Part shown: one piece after another, positions 1-6,760 of the stretch
Position numbering within the stretch: the stretch's first letter is position 1
How the letters are laid out: each line of letters begins with the position of its first letter
Source of the DNA: Treponema sp.
GTDB lineage: Bacteria > Spirochaetota > Spirochaetia > Treponematales > Breznakiellaceae
Assembly (NCBI GenBank): GCA_031288005.1
Contig: JAITSE010000080.1
Coordinates: 1 to 31,648, forward strand
Length of the DNA: 31,648 nucleotides
Reading direction: 5' to 3'
The notes under the pieces: model-generated
The model's database searches: none
Seen by the model: the letters and a program-made list of their open reading frames with translations, nothing else
What the model was told of the DNA's origin: nothing
Program-made: the position numbers and the translations under genes

Positions 1-332
1 CCCATTTGTCTGCCGACCCGGTTGACTATCCGCTCTGTTTCTTTATGGGCCGCCCGCAATTCTTCCATGCCACGTTCCCATTTTTCGTAACGTTTAGCCG
101 CCTCTTCCTGACGTTTATCCGCCTCTTCCCGGCGCTTAGCCGCCTCTCTATCCGCCTCCGCCTGACGTTTATCCGCCTCTTCCTGGCGTTTAGCCGCCTC
201 CGCCTGGTATTTGGCCCATTCTTTAGCCCATTCTTCCTGGCGTTTGGCCGCCTCCGCCTGAGATTTCGTGAAGGCCGCCCAAAACTCCTCTATCGTGGGG
301 ACATTTTGCATCACTTCCGCAGGTAATGCCAT
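1..332 (-). CDS. Coiled-coil protein, N-terminal part, cut by the window edge
   Basis: An open frame runs off the left edge with no stop, so only about 110 N-terminal residues are visible. The ATG is preceded by AAGGAG with 8-nt spacing. After a short N-terminus (MALPAEVMQNVPTIEEFW) comes a long run of Ala/Glu/Lys/Arg/Gln with recurring AKRQEEADKRQ-type units, which predicts a continuous charged alpha-helical coiled coil. The DNA repeats too: variants of a roughly 30-bp unit (gcctcttcctggcgtttagc) recur between about 100 and 260. No signal peptide is visible, so the product is probably cytoplasmic. Spirochaetes have proteins with such coiled coils ahead of a nuclease-like C-terminus (DUF3782-type), but the part that would show this lies outside the window. 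Function unknown. Confidence 0.75.
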   Translation of the reverse strand, partial: MALPAEVMQNVPTIEEFWAAFTKSQAEAAKRQEEWAKEWAKYQAEAAKRQEEADKRQAEADREAAKRREEADKRQEEAAKRYEKWERGMEELRAAHKETERIVNRVGRQM

Positions 333-677
333 ACTCTCTACTCCTTAATCCTTAATATACTCTCGTATACTATAAATTAGAAAATCCGCTTTTAATATCG
401 GCGTGTAGAAATAAGTGAAGGTTGATTTAGTTTAAAAAGCCGTCAATAAGGCTCTCTGATTGGATAATCACCTATGGCCCTGCCTCCCAACAGCCGCTTT
501 CTTGCGTTGCAAAGGGGCAATGTCTTGTTTGCGTTTTTGGGCGCTGTATTTTCCCTTAGGTTCTCCCCTAGTAGGCAGTCGGTAAAGAAAATGTGAGGCG
601 TACTCAGGAGGGGGAAGTCGCGGACTTTAGTCCGACCCCACTGCCTACAGCCCTACGAGCTTCCGCCACCTCCCCCA

Positions 678-726
678 GCGGGGCTTTGCCCCGCAACGCC
701 CCGCCGGGGGGCCCAAGGCCCCCCGG
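678..726. repeat. Two tandem GC-rich stem-loops
   Basis: The first is a perfect 7-bp stem, GCGGGGC (678-684) with GCCCCGC (688-694). The second is a 10-bp stem, CCGGGGGGCC (704-713) with GGCCCCCCGG (717-726), loop CAA. More C-rich sequence follows. Similar G/C-run stem-loops occur at 18475-18530 and 20835-20965, so this is a recurring intergenic type. There is no clean U-tract directly after it, so a terminator role is possible but not shown. Confidence 0.6.
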
Positions 727-855
727 CCCCCCGGCCCCCCTTTATTCTTTAGTCGAACTCACGTTAACAAAGGTACCGGAGGTTCCAATTCTTGGGTATT
801 AAACCTTTTGCTGCAAATAAGCGGCAGATGCAACAAACAAAACAGAACAAAACTT

Positions 856-879
856 ATTGACAAAACTACAAAAATAAAC
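856..879 (+). promoter_or_regulatory. A-rich upstream box with TTGACA, shared with the 6688-6717 promoter
   Basis: ATTGACA followed by a 17-base A-rich stretch containing CTACAAAAA closely matches the promoter spacer at 6688-6711. Of the 17 spacer positions, 13 are identical by eye. The -10 at canonical spacing is poor (AAAATA). A better TATAAA lies at 888-893 but is 25 bases away. It may be a shared regulator site rather than a standard promoter. Confidence 0.35.
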
Positions 880-923
880 AAAATAAGTATAAACAGTATC
901 GAAACCGGGAGATATGGAGCTTG

Positions 924-1844
924 ATGAAGCGTCTTTTGTTGTTTCTTTTTGCCTTTCTTGCTGGGGGTCTGTCCCTTTTTGGGCTTCCATATATCCCCGG
1001 CTGTCCGCTTCATGAAAGCTGTGTCAGAGCGCTCAGGCAGGAGCAGCGGGACCGGCGGAGGGGTCTCAAGAATACCGACAAACTCATCCTTCCTGGAGCG
1101 GAACGGGGAAACGGCTTCAACCTGGGCTTTCAGGCTGATCTGGGGGATGTGCTGGACGAACCCATCCTGGGCCTGCGGCCTGCCATAGCTTGGTTTGGCA
1201 GCTTTGCGGATTTGGACATCTACATGGGGGTTTTCTATACCATCAACTTTGATTACCCCCGCATTCAAAGGACGGGTTTTCAAGAGACCCTGTCCTACAG
1301 CTTCTTCCCGGCTGACTCCGTCACTCTCAACATCAGTGTCGATAACGATAATCAGATTAATCTTTCTCCTGGAACCGTGGAATTGCTTTACGCCGCGGCG
1401 GAACCCAGCATAAGTTACATTCAGGACCTCCCTGTGGGGGATATAACCCTTACCTTGGCCATACCTATGGGGTATAGCCCGGAATTCAGCATGGATGCCA
1501 GCCTGAGTCTTGGATACAAGTTCCCTTTTGGACTGTATCTTGAAGCCGCGGCCCGGGTCTGGGCAGCGCCGGAACTTGACTACGGAGAAACTGAATTCAC
1601 CCTAAGCTGGCTAAAAAACAGCTTCTACACATCCCTTACCCTTACGGCGGACAAAAATTTCAAGACCTACAGCCTTGAGCCTTATACCGCTTGGTCTATC
1701 AAAGGTTTTACCCTGTTTGCCAGCGTCCTGATTGACGGCATCGGCGAAGGAAACGGTATGGAAAGCACCGCTGTGGCGGAAGAGTTGGGACAGAAGGACG
1801 GCCTTACGCTGATTCCATGTCTGGGCATTAAGTACCGGTTTTGA
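924..1844 (+). CDS. Outer-membrane beta-barrel with N-terminal CxxHxxC motif
   Basis: The product is about 306 residues. It has a signal peptide (MKRLLLFLFAFLAGG), then the motif YIPGCPLHESCVRAL with C27, H30 and C33, a charged linker to about residue 60, and a C-terminal body of alternating amphipathic strands ending in Phe (IKYRF). A terminal Phe is typical of BAM-assembled outer-membrane barrels. Start choice: TTG at 921 lies 9 bases after GGGAG, and ATG at 924 lies 4 bases after GGAG. I prefer the ATG, and either adds at most one residue. The CPLHESC motif is shared with the two miniproteins at 2806 and 13339 but encoded by largely different codons. The barrel body is not assignable to a named porin family by eye. 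A surface or transport role is inference; the motif would lie in the periplasm. Confidence 0.8.
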   Translation: MKRLLLFLFAFLAGGLSLFGLPYIPGCPLHESCVRALRQEQRDRRRGLKNTDKLILPGAERGNGFNLGFQADLGDVLDEPILGLRPAIAWFGSFADLDIYMGVFYTINFDYPRIQRTGFQETLSYSFFPADSVTLNISVDNDNQINLSPGTVELLYAAAEPSISYIQDLPVGDITLTLAIPMGYSPEFSMDASLSLGYKFPFGLYLEAAARVWAAPELDYGETEFTLSWLKNSFYTSLTLTADKNFKTYSLEPYTAWSIKGFTLFASVLIDGIGEGNGMESTAVAEELGQKDGLTLIPCLGIKYRF

Positions 1845-1867
1845 TTTTTCCGGTGGGAATGGACTGG

Positions 1868-1936
1868 AGACCGTGAGACCAGAGGTCTCAAACCTTCGGT
1901 CGTATGAAACTGAAAGTTTCCGGTCTCAGAAACCGG
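1868..1936. repeat. Cluster of short hairpins between two genes
   Basis: Three consecutive palindromes lie between the barrel gene and the next lipoprotein gene. They are TGAGACC-AGA-GGTCTCA (1874-1890), GAAACT-GAA-AGTTTC (1906-1920) and CCGGT...ACCGG (1920-1936). The words GGTCTCA and GACCG recur inside the cluster. The middle hairpin resembles the AACTTCAGTT-core elements at 10900 and 16288. It may act on the mRNA leader or be a degenerate mobile repeat. Confidence 0.55.
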
Positions 1937-1971
1937 AGCGGTCCTCTCGGCATAAATATAAGGAGATGATG

Positions 1972-2763
1972 ATGGCTAAAGAGACTACAGCAAGAAGAGG
2001 AGCGCGGGCGCAAGGCCGTGTTATGCTTATCGGGCTGGGCCTCGTTCTCTGTCTTTCCGGATGCAAAACAAAGCCCGATCCCGCCACGGATCCCCATCAG
2101 ACCACAACTAATCCCCTTACCGGCGTTTGGCATGATGAAGCCGGCGGCGTCTACTACTTCTTCCGGGAAGACGGAACCGGAGGAAAGGCCGCGGACCCCA
2201 ACGCCTCCCCCGATGACTACAGCTTCCTGTACTGGCGCGGCCAGGGCCTGGGCGTAGCCGCCTCCAAAGGCGTGAACCACCTGGTAACGATAGGCGGCGA
2301 TACATCAAGCGCCGCCGGGGCTGCGGTAAAACGCTACACCGTTACGGAAACCAGCGGCGATTCCATCGTTCTGACCCCAAAGGGGGAAAGCTCCATAGCG
2401 CTTACCCGCGCCAGTGGCGCTGGAACGCCTCTTTCCTTGAACAATCTATTCCTTGGGGAATGGCACGCTCTCTGGAACGGCGTTCACGGAAACGAAAATA
2501 CCTGGTCTTTCAAGTTCCGGGAAGATGGAACCGTCCGGACCTACCACCACGGGATGCACCAGTTTGACAACGCCTACCTGGTCCGAGACAATGTCATGGC
2601 CCTGCTGGGGGAATGGCGTTTTGACGGCAATTTTGATCTCAAGTATATGATGTTTGAAGTAGAAACAGACGGCGGCGGCATCACAGCCAGGGAAGAATCC
2701 GCCGATGGCGCCCCCGGACTTAACTGGGATTTCAGGCGGGTAGACGCCGCGGAATGGAAATAA
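1972..2763 (+). CDS. Lipocalin-like lipoprotein with HHGM/FDNAYLVR motif
   Basis: The start is the third of three consecutive ATGs, 6 bases after AAGGAG. The frame is open to 1873, but that extension crosses the hairpin cluster and lacks a ribosome site. The product is about 263 residues, with a basic n-region, a hydrophobic stretch and lipobox LSGC, so it should be lipid-anchored. Two similar domains follow, each opening with a small-W motif (NPLTGVWHDEAGGVYYFF, then LFLGEWHALW) and containing a (R/K)EDGT turn, as in lipocalin-like secreted domains. The second carries TYHHGMHQFDNAYLVR, related to the HHC...FDNQFSY signature of the products of 6761-7501 and 13714-14625. The CxxHxxC miniprotein gene follows after 42 bases and is probably co-transcribed. 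The ligand is unknown. Confidence 0.8.
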   Translation: MAKETTARRGARAQGRVMLIGLGLVLCLSGCKTKPDPATDPHQTTTNPLTGVWHDEAGGVYYFFREDGTGGKAADPNASPDDYSFLYWRGQGLGVAASKGVNHLVTIGGDTSSAAGAAVKRYTVTETSGDSIVLTPKGESSIALTRASGAGTPLSLNNLFLGEWHALWNGVHGNENTWSFKFREDGTVRTYHHGMHQFDNAYLVRDNVMALLGEWRFDGNFDLKYMMFEVETDGGGITAREESADGAPGLNWDFRRVDAAEWK

Positions 2764-2805
2764 AGCCGCGCTGTACGTGCGAAAAAATGACAAGGAGGAA
2801 TCAGT

Positions 2806-3108
2806 ATGAAAAGAATCGTAGTAACCTTAATCCCCTGCCTGCTGCTGGGAACTGGGGTCTTTTTTACGGTGAACCACGCCGCTAGAGCCCGGCTCATCGT
2901 GGCGGCAGTTGGGGAACTCCCCAATATCCCCGGCTGCCCTTTGCACGAAAGCTGCGTTAAGGCGCTGCGGGAGGGACAAACAGCAATGCTGCTCCGCTTT
3001 CCTGCCATAGGCTCAGGCGGCATTGCCGGCGCGGGGGCCGCCGCTTTGTTGGGATCGGCCCTCTTATTTTTCGGCGGAAAACGACAGGAACGTCCGGCGG
3101 CGGCCTAA
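2806..3108 (+). CDS. CxxHxxC membrane miniprotein, copy A
   Basis: A 100-residue protein with a strong ribosome site (AAGGAGG, 7 bases before ATG). Residues about 4-22 form a hydrophobic segment after MKR. Residues 37-54 hold GELPNIPGCPLHESCVKA, with C44, H47 and C50. Residues about 72-90 form a Gly/Ala-rich hydrophobic segment followed by KRQER. Predicted topology is two membrane segments with the Cys/His motif in the periplasmic loop. Alternatively, the C-terminal end is a sorting-type tail (hydrophobic then basic) removed on export. It aligns without gaps over 100 residues with the product of 13339-13641, about 60% identical. The 26 bases encoding the core (2932-2957) are identical between the two. 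It lies between a lipocalin-like lipoprotein and a multicopper oxidase. I recognise no named family. Metal binding or disulfide formation is inference. Confidence 0.85.
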   Translation: MKRIVVTLIPCLLLGTGVFFTVNHAARARLIVAAVGELPNIPGCPLHESCVKALREGQTAMLLRFPAIGSGGIAGAGAAALLGSALLFFGGKRQERPAAA

Positions 3109-3158
3109 GCAAAGCTGCCGCCGCAGGTAAAATGAGATATCGGGAAAAATATCATCGA

Positions 3159-4598
3159 ATGAAAACAAACTATGCTTTGACGGTTTTTACCATAACGGCC
3201 TTGGCTTTTCTTGCCTGCGGGAATCCGGCGAGTAGAAATGAACTAGAGACCGGGAATCCCTATAATATTCTTCACTACCAGCCCCGGACCAGTTATGAAA
3301 TCAACATTACCGATGGCGAAGCTGAATTGAAGCGGGGTGCGACAACCGCGATATATCAATACGAAACCGGACTGCCCGGGGGCATGATCATTGTTCCTTC
3401 AGGCGAAGCGCTGCGTTTTAATGTAACAAATTCGAGTGTGGAATCAACCAGCCTCCATTGGCACGGCCTCCGGGTTCCCATAGAGCAGGACGGACCCTCA
3501 CGAGTGCTGAACAAGGGGGATACAACTGTTTTTGAGTTCACCCTGAATATGACGGGTACCCACTGGTATCATCCCCACCTGCGGCCGATTCTGCCCCAGC
3601 TCAATATGGGCCTTTACGCGCCGTTTATTGTAAAGGAGGACTATGACAGCAAATATGCGGGCGATTATGTACTTACCCTGGACGACTGGACCCTCAATCC
3701 CTTAAGTAACGCCATAGATTTTGATTATGGCGGCGTACACGGAAATATGGAACTCATCGGCAATGTGGAGACGGTCAACCGCCGCGGAGTCAATGCCATT
3801 TATCCCGTTACGCTGAAGCAGGGGGAAATTGTCAAGCTGCGGTTTATCAACGCCTCAACGGCCCTAAGTCATACCCTATCGATGGATGAGCATGAATTCC
3901 GCGTGACCCACCTGGACGGCCATAAGCTGCTTGAGCCGTATATGACGAAGACTATCAGAATAGCCCCCGGCGAACGGGTGGACGTGGAACTCAAGGGAAT
4001 CAGGGACAGCGGTACGTACTACATAAGGAATGAACGCAGTAATGGCATGAAAATCCCCGTTATTTATGAAGGCGTAGGAGAAGACATGGAATCGCCTTTT
4101 ATCCCCGGTGAATCTGAAGCCTTCCCTGGAATTGAAGGCAAAAGCCCCGATAAGGTTTTTGTTCTCGGTTCAGACATGGACTACGACAACGGAGACGGCA
4201 GTCATGGGAGCGGTTCTCCGGTCACAGCCTGGACGATTAACGGAAAAGCTTTTCCCCAGATGGATATTTTTAGCTGCGAGCTTAACCGGGTGTATATTTT
4301 CCGTTTTGACAACCAGGACAACATAGGCATGGCGCATCACATACGATATCATCCCATGCACCTGCACGGCGGCCATTTTCAGGTTGTATCCGTAAACGGT
4401 CAGCCCCCCGATCGGGAAATGTGGAAGGATACCCTAGAGATTCCGCCGGGTACCTATATTGACGTGGCGGTCAAGTTTTACTACCCCGGCGATTGGATGC
4501 TGCACTGTCATATTATCGATCATGAGGACGGCGGTATGTTGACGATGGTACACGTTCCCGATCCTTCAGGCGGCGAATTGCCGGATCACGTCATGTAG
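3159..4598 (+). CDS. Multicopper oxidase (laccase-like), lipoprotein
   Basis: About 479 residues. It oxidises a substrate (Cu(I), Fe(II), Mn(II) or phenolics in known families) with reduction of O2 to water. All four copper motifs are present in order: HWHG (H100, H102), HWYHPH (H135, H138, H140), HPMHLHGGHF (H398, H401, H403) and HCHIIDHEDGGM (H449, C450, H451, H455, M460). This gives a complete type 1 site with axial Met and a complete trinuclear cluster. Length and motif spacing fit three-cupredoxin-domain laccase/CopA/CumA/CotA-type enzymes. The leader ends in FLAC, a spirochaete-type lipobox, so a lipid-anchored extracytoplasmic enzyme is likely. ATG 3159 gives a compact leader; ATG 3132 is also possible, and neither has a strong ribosome site. 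It directly follows the CxxHxxC miniprotein gene. Substrate cannot be read from sequence. An O2-dependent enzyme is notable in a lineage generally regarded as anaerobic or microaerophilic. Confidence 0.93.
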   Translation: MKTNYALTVFTITALAFLACGNPASRNELETGNPYNILHYQPRTSYEINITDGEAELKRGATTAIYQYETGLPGGMIIVPSGEALRFNVTNSSVESTSLHWHGLRVPIEQDGPSRVLNKGDTTVFEFTLNMTGTHWYHPHLRPILPQLNMGLYAPFIVKEDYDSKYAGDYVLTLDDWTLNPLSNAIDFDYGGVHGNMELIGNVETVNRRGVNAIYPVTLKQGEIVKLRFINASTALSHTLSMDEHEFRVTHLDGHKLLEPYMTKTIRIAPGERVDVELKGIRDSGTYYIRNERSNGMKIPVIYEGVGEDMESPFIPGESEAFPGIEGKSPDKVFVLGSDMDYDNGDGSHGSGSPVTAWTINGKAFPQMDIFSCELNRVYIFRFDNQDNIGMAHHIRYHPMHLHGGHFQVVSVNGQPPDREMWKDTLEIPPGTYIDVAVKFYYPGDWMLHCHIIDHEDGGMLTMVHVPDPSGGELPDHVM

Positions 4599-4656
4599 CA
4601 ACAAATTGGACTGCGGTCCGTTTGCATAATTTTCTTAAGACTAAGGAGTAATAAAG

Positions 4657-5811
4657 ATGAACAAAATTAGGAAAAGAATTTTTCTGTTGGGGGCGGCGCT
4701 TGCGCTGAGCCTTTGTCTTGTGTTTTCCGGCTGTGAAAAAGCCGTGGGGGGCGATCCCGCCCAGGAAAATCCGCCCCCGGAAGGCATCAGTGGATTTCCC
4801 GAAACCCTTACGATGGGCGTGCCGTTTGATTTACGAAAAGCGGTAACGGTAAACCTGTCCAATGCCCCGGATAAAACCTTTGACGACATTATCTGGGCCA
4901 GAAACGAGAGCGGCACTGCGTTCGCTACTACCCAGATCGTCATAGAAGAGGATCAGTTTATTCCGGTAACCTTTTTTACAAGCCCGGTGACGGTGTACGC
5001 CATTGTAACAAACGGGGACGGCGAGGGCTTCAATCATGTTAAAACATTCCAAACCACGATTAAGTTCCCTCTTAACCCCTTTATTGGTTCCTGGACCGGT
5101 TCCGATGGAAAAACCTGGACCTTTAGGACGGACGGGACCTACGGCATAGGCGACGTCACGGACGCGGGGAGTTTTGTGGTATGGAGCGGCAAACCGGACC
5201 GTAAATTCCTGGTTACCGTCTCCGGCGACCCCGAAACTATCACCGTGGGAAGCGTGGCTGACAATGGGTTGTACAAAACCTATAGTTTTGAATTGAGCGG
5301 CGCTGCCATCAGCATAACCCCCATAGCGTTTGACTATGCGGCCACCAATAAACAGGATCCCAATCCTTTTGAACCAGTTATAAATGAGTCGCCTGTTACC
5401 CTCACCCGGCAAAGCGGCGAACCCGCGACCCTTGATCTGTCGTTAAACCCTTCAGCGGCGGTGATGATAGGCGGCTGGTCAGGCGGTTTTGCCGCTACTC
5501 CCTTTGATCCCGATAACGGCACGATAACAATCGGAACCAGTCCCGGCATTACCTATTACGCCGACGGGCGGGTTCAGCAAAATTATGAAGGGGCATGGCT
5601 TAAACGGGGGAGCGTGTTTGTTACCGTGGGGAATGACGGCAGACGCTGGGACCCGCCGGCCCTGGCGTCCTGGGATACGGTTACCGCCGTGGCAATGGAC
5701 AATAAAGAGGTCATCCGAATTCACGAATACCGGCCCGGCGGCGCTGGAACGCCCTATTCCCGGGGCACCAACACCTCGTTGTACTGGCGCTTAGTACGGT
5801 TCGCGGAATAG
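4657..5811 (+). CDS. Lipoprotein with an Ig-like region and two lipocalin-like domains
   Basis: 384 residues. AAGGAG precedes the ATG by 8 bases. The leader (basic, then LLGAALALSLCLVF) ends in lipobox FSGC. Residues about 40-128 look like an all-beta Ig-like domain (strands around VPFDLRKAVTVNL and FTSPVTVYAIV). Then come two small-W domains: FIGSWTGSDGKTWTFRTDGTY at about 143 and MIGGWSGGF at about 270. The second contains TYYADGRVQQNYEGAWLKRG. They resemble the lipocalin-like domains of the neighbouring lipoproteins but lack the HHC signature. It lies 58 bases after the multicopper oxidase and ends convergently against the gene at 5894-6595. Role unknown; probably a surface or periplasmic binding lipoprotein. 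Confidence 0.8.
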   Translation: MNKIRKRIFLLGAALALSLCLVFSGCEKAVGGDPAQENPPPEGISGFPETLTMGVPFDLRKAVTVNLSNAPDKTFDDIIWARNESGTAFATTQIVIEEDQFIPVTFFTSPVTVYAIVTNGDGEGFNHVKTFQTTIKFPLNPFIGSWTGSDGKTWTFRTDGTYGIGDVTDAGSFVVWSGKPDRKFLVTVSGDPETITVGSVADNGLYKTYSFELSGAAISITPIAFDYAATNKQDPNPFEPVINESPVTLTRQSGEPATLDLSLNPSAAVMIGGWSGGFAATPFDPDNGTITIGTSPGITYYADGRVQQNYEGAWLKRGSVFVTVGNDGRRWDPPALASWDTVTAVAMDNKEVIRIHEYRPGGAGTPYSRGTNTSLYWRLVRFAE

Positions 5812-5812
5812 C

Positions 5813-5848
5813 AAAAAATATCCCCGGAAAACCCAGCCGGTTTCCGGG
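5813..5848 (-). terminator. Rho-independent terminator for the leftward lipoprotein gene
   Basis: A hairpin of CCCGGAAA (5823-5830) with TTTCCGGG (5841-5848), extended inward by CC/GG past one bulged A, has a 5-base loop. On the minus strand it is followed by a run of six T (complement of 5812-5820). It is placed just past the stop of the 5894-6595 gene. As part of a convergent pair it may also affect the plus-strand gene. Confidence 0.7.
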
Positions 5849-5893
5849 AATTCCGTAGAAACGGGGAAGGCGCTGTCCAGGTCCGGGCGGCGC

Positions 5894-6595
5894 TTATTTC
5901 AGAGCGTTTAGGGTATATTTTTGGCCGTCAGAACCTCGCAGGTAGAGTTTGCCGCCTGAGCGGTTGAATCGGTATCTCCGCAATGTTGCCGGCGCTCCGT
6001 CAACGAGGGGGCCGAGAATCAGTAATTCGGCGTAGCGCACAAGATAAGCATATTGCCCGTATCCATCGGGGGAGCGTATGAAAAGCCCGGCATCGGAGCG
6101 GAATTCGTATTCCGTTCCGTCCTCCCCCCGCCAAGTTCCAAGCAGATCATTCGATAAAACCAAAGGCGGCGCGGCAAGGGAAGCGGCGTCAGGCTCTCCC
6201 CGGACAAAGCGCATCCCGCCGGACCGGGCAAGAGAGACGCCTACAGCATCCTCAGTCATAGTAAAAACACCCGCGTCCAACTCGTCAAAGCTTGTTTCGT
6301 GGCCGTAAGTTATAAAAATGTTGCCCAGGAACAAATAACTGAACTGCCGGTGGTACACTTCGCCGCAACAATGGATGACCGACACGGTTCCATCGTTGCG
6401 GAAAAGCCATATAAAATCAGATCCCTCTTTTGCCCACTGCCAGCCCAGGAGCTTGGAAAGGCCCGGTCCCCCGGCGGAATAGTCAATGGTATACGCTTCG
6501 CTTTCAGCCGGAGGCCCGGACTCAGGGTTGACCGCGTTGTTACAGCCGGCCAGCGATAGGCTGAGAAGCAGCGCCATGATAACAAGCCCCTTCAT
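5894..6595 (-). CDS. Lipocalin-like lipoprotein, HCCG/QFSYLF variant
   Basis: The only leftward gene in the island, about 233 residues. The frame opens at 6610, but the first ATG overlaps its own AAGGAG, which sits 6 bases before the ATG at 6595. That second start is therefore chosen and gives MKGLVIMALLLSLSLAGC with lipobox LAGC. Two small-W domains follow: LLGWQWAKEGSDFIWLFRNDGT and LLGTWRGEDGTEYEFRSD. The first is followed by SVIHCCGEVYHRQFSYLF, equivalent to HHCGLEFDNQFSYVIW in the product of 6761-7501, with one His replaced by Cys. The second ends in YAYLVR, as in its paralogs. It is divergently paired with the gene at 6761 across an intergenic region flanked by a 12-bp inverted repeat. 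Ligand unknown. Confidence 0.82.
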   Translation of the reverse strand: MKGLVIMALLLSLSLAGCNNAVNPESGPPAESEAYTIDYSAGGPGLSKLLGWQWAKEGSDFIWLFRNDGTVSVIHCCGEVYHRQFSYLFLGNIFITYGHETSFDELDAGVFTMTEDAVGVSLARSGGMRFVRGEPDAASLAAPPLVLSNDLLGTWRGEDGTEYEFRSDAGLFIRSPDGYGQYAYLVRYAELLILGPLVDGAPATLRRYRFNRSGGKLYLRGSDGQKYTLNALK

Positions 6596-6648
6596 AACGT
6601 TCTCCTTCATAGCAAGTAAAATAAACTGGATTAAGATTGAGTAAAGCC

Positions 6649-6741
6649 TTCTTTACAAATGAAACACAACAAAACACAGCATAGAGAATTGACAGACCTA
6701 CAAAAACAAACTATAACAAATAATAACAAATTTGTAAAGAA
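6649..6741. promoter_or_regulatory. Divergent intergenic region with 12-bp inverted repeat arms
   Basis: TTCTTTACAAAT (6649-6660) and its exact reverse complement ATTTGTAAAGAA (6730-6741) bracket the promoter region between two divergent paralogous lipoprotein genes. Each gene therefore has the same sequence, ATTTGTAAAGAA, upstream of it in the same orientation. This arrangement suits operator half-sites for a shared regulator, or a control sequence duplicated along with the genes. Which of these holds is inference. Confidence 0.5.
6689..6717 (+). promoter_or_regulatory. Sigma-70-type promoter
   Basis: TTGACA (6689-6694) is separated by exactly 17 bases from TATAAC (6712-6717), in A-rich DNA upstream of the lipoprotein gene at 6761. 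It is the best promoter match in the window. The -35 and spacer resemble the box at 856-879. Confidence 0.65.
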
Positions 6742-6760
6742 CAGCCAGTAAGGAATCAAT

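Larger units (their letters stand above)
333..923. other. Long intergenic region with palindromes and GC-rich stem-loops
   Basis: No convincing gene is seen here. The left half is AT-rich and must hold the promoter of the leftward coiled-coil gene. The middle has a short palindrome (CGGACT-TT-AGTCCG, 621-634), then two very GC-rich hairpins at 678-726. The last 100 bases before the next gene are A-rich and contain TTGACA at 857-862. The 69-codon plus-strand frame at 593-802 is Pro/Ala-rich translation of the GC-rich repeats and is not credible as a gene. Confidence 0.6.

Noticed and set aside
6..326. 106-codon plus-strand frame rich in Phe, Arg and Leu
   Set aside because: It is the antisense shadow of the coiled-coil gene on the minus strand, which has a good ribosome site and a sensible composition.
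593..802. 69-codon plus-strand open frame in the GC-rich gap
   Set aside because: It is Pro/Ala/Gly-rich translation of stem-loop repeats, has no clear ribosome site and no similarity to anything in the window.
759..1283. Minus-strand 174-codon frame
   Set aside because: It lies opposite the signal peptide and N-terminus of the barrel gene and shows no ribosome site or domain; the barrel is clearly the real gene.
2806..3108. Miniprotein read as a lipoprotein through the Cys of TLIPC
   Set aside because: Pro directly before Cys is not accepted in lipoboxes, and the hydrophobic segment continues past the Cys in both copies.
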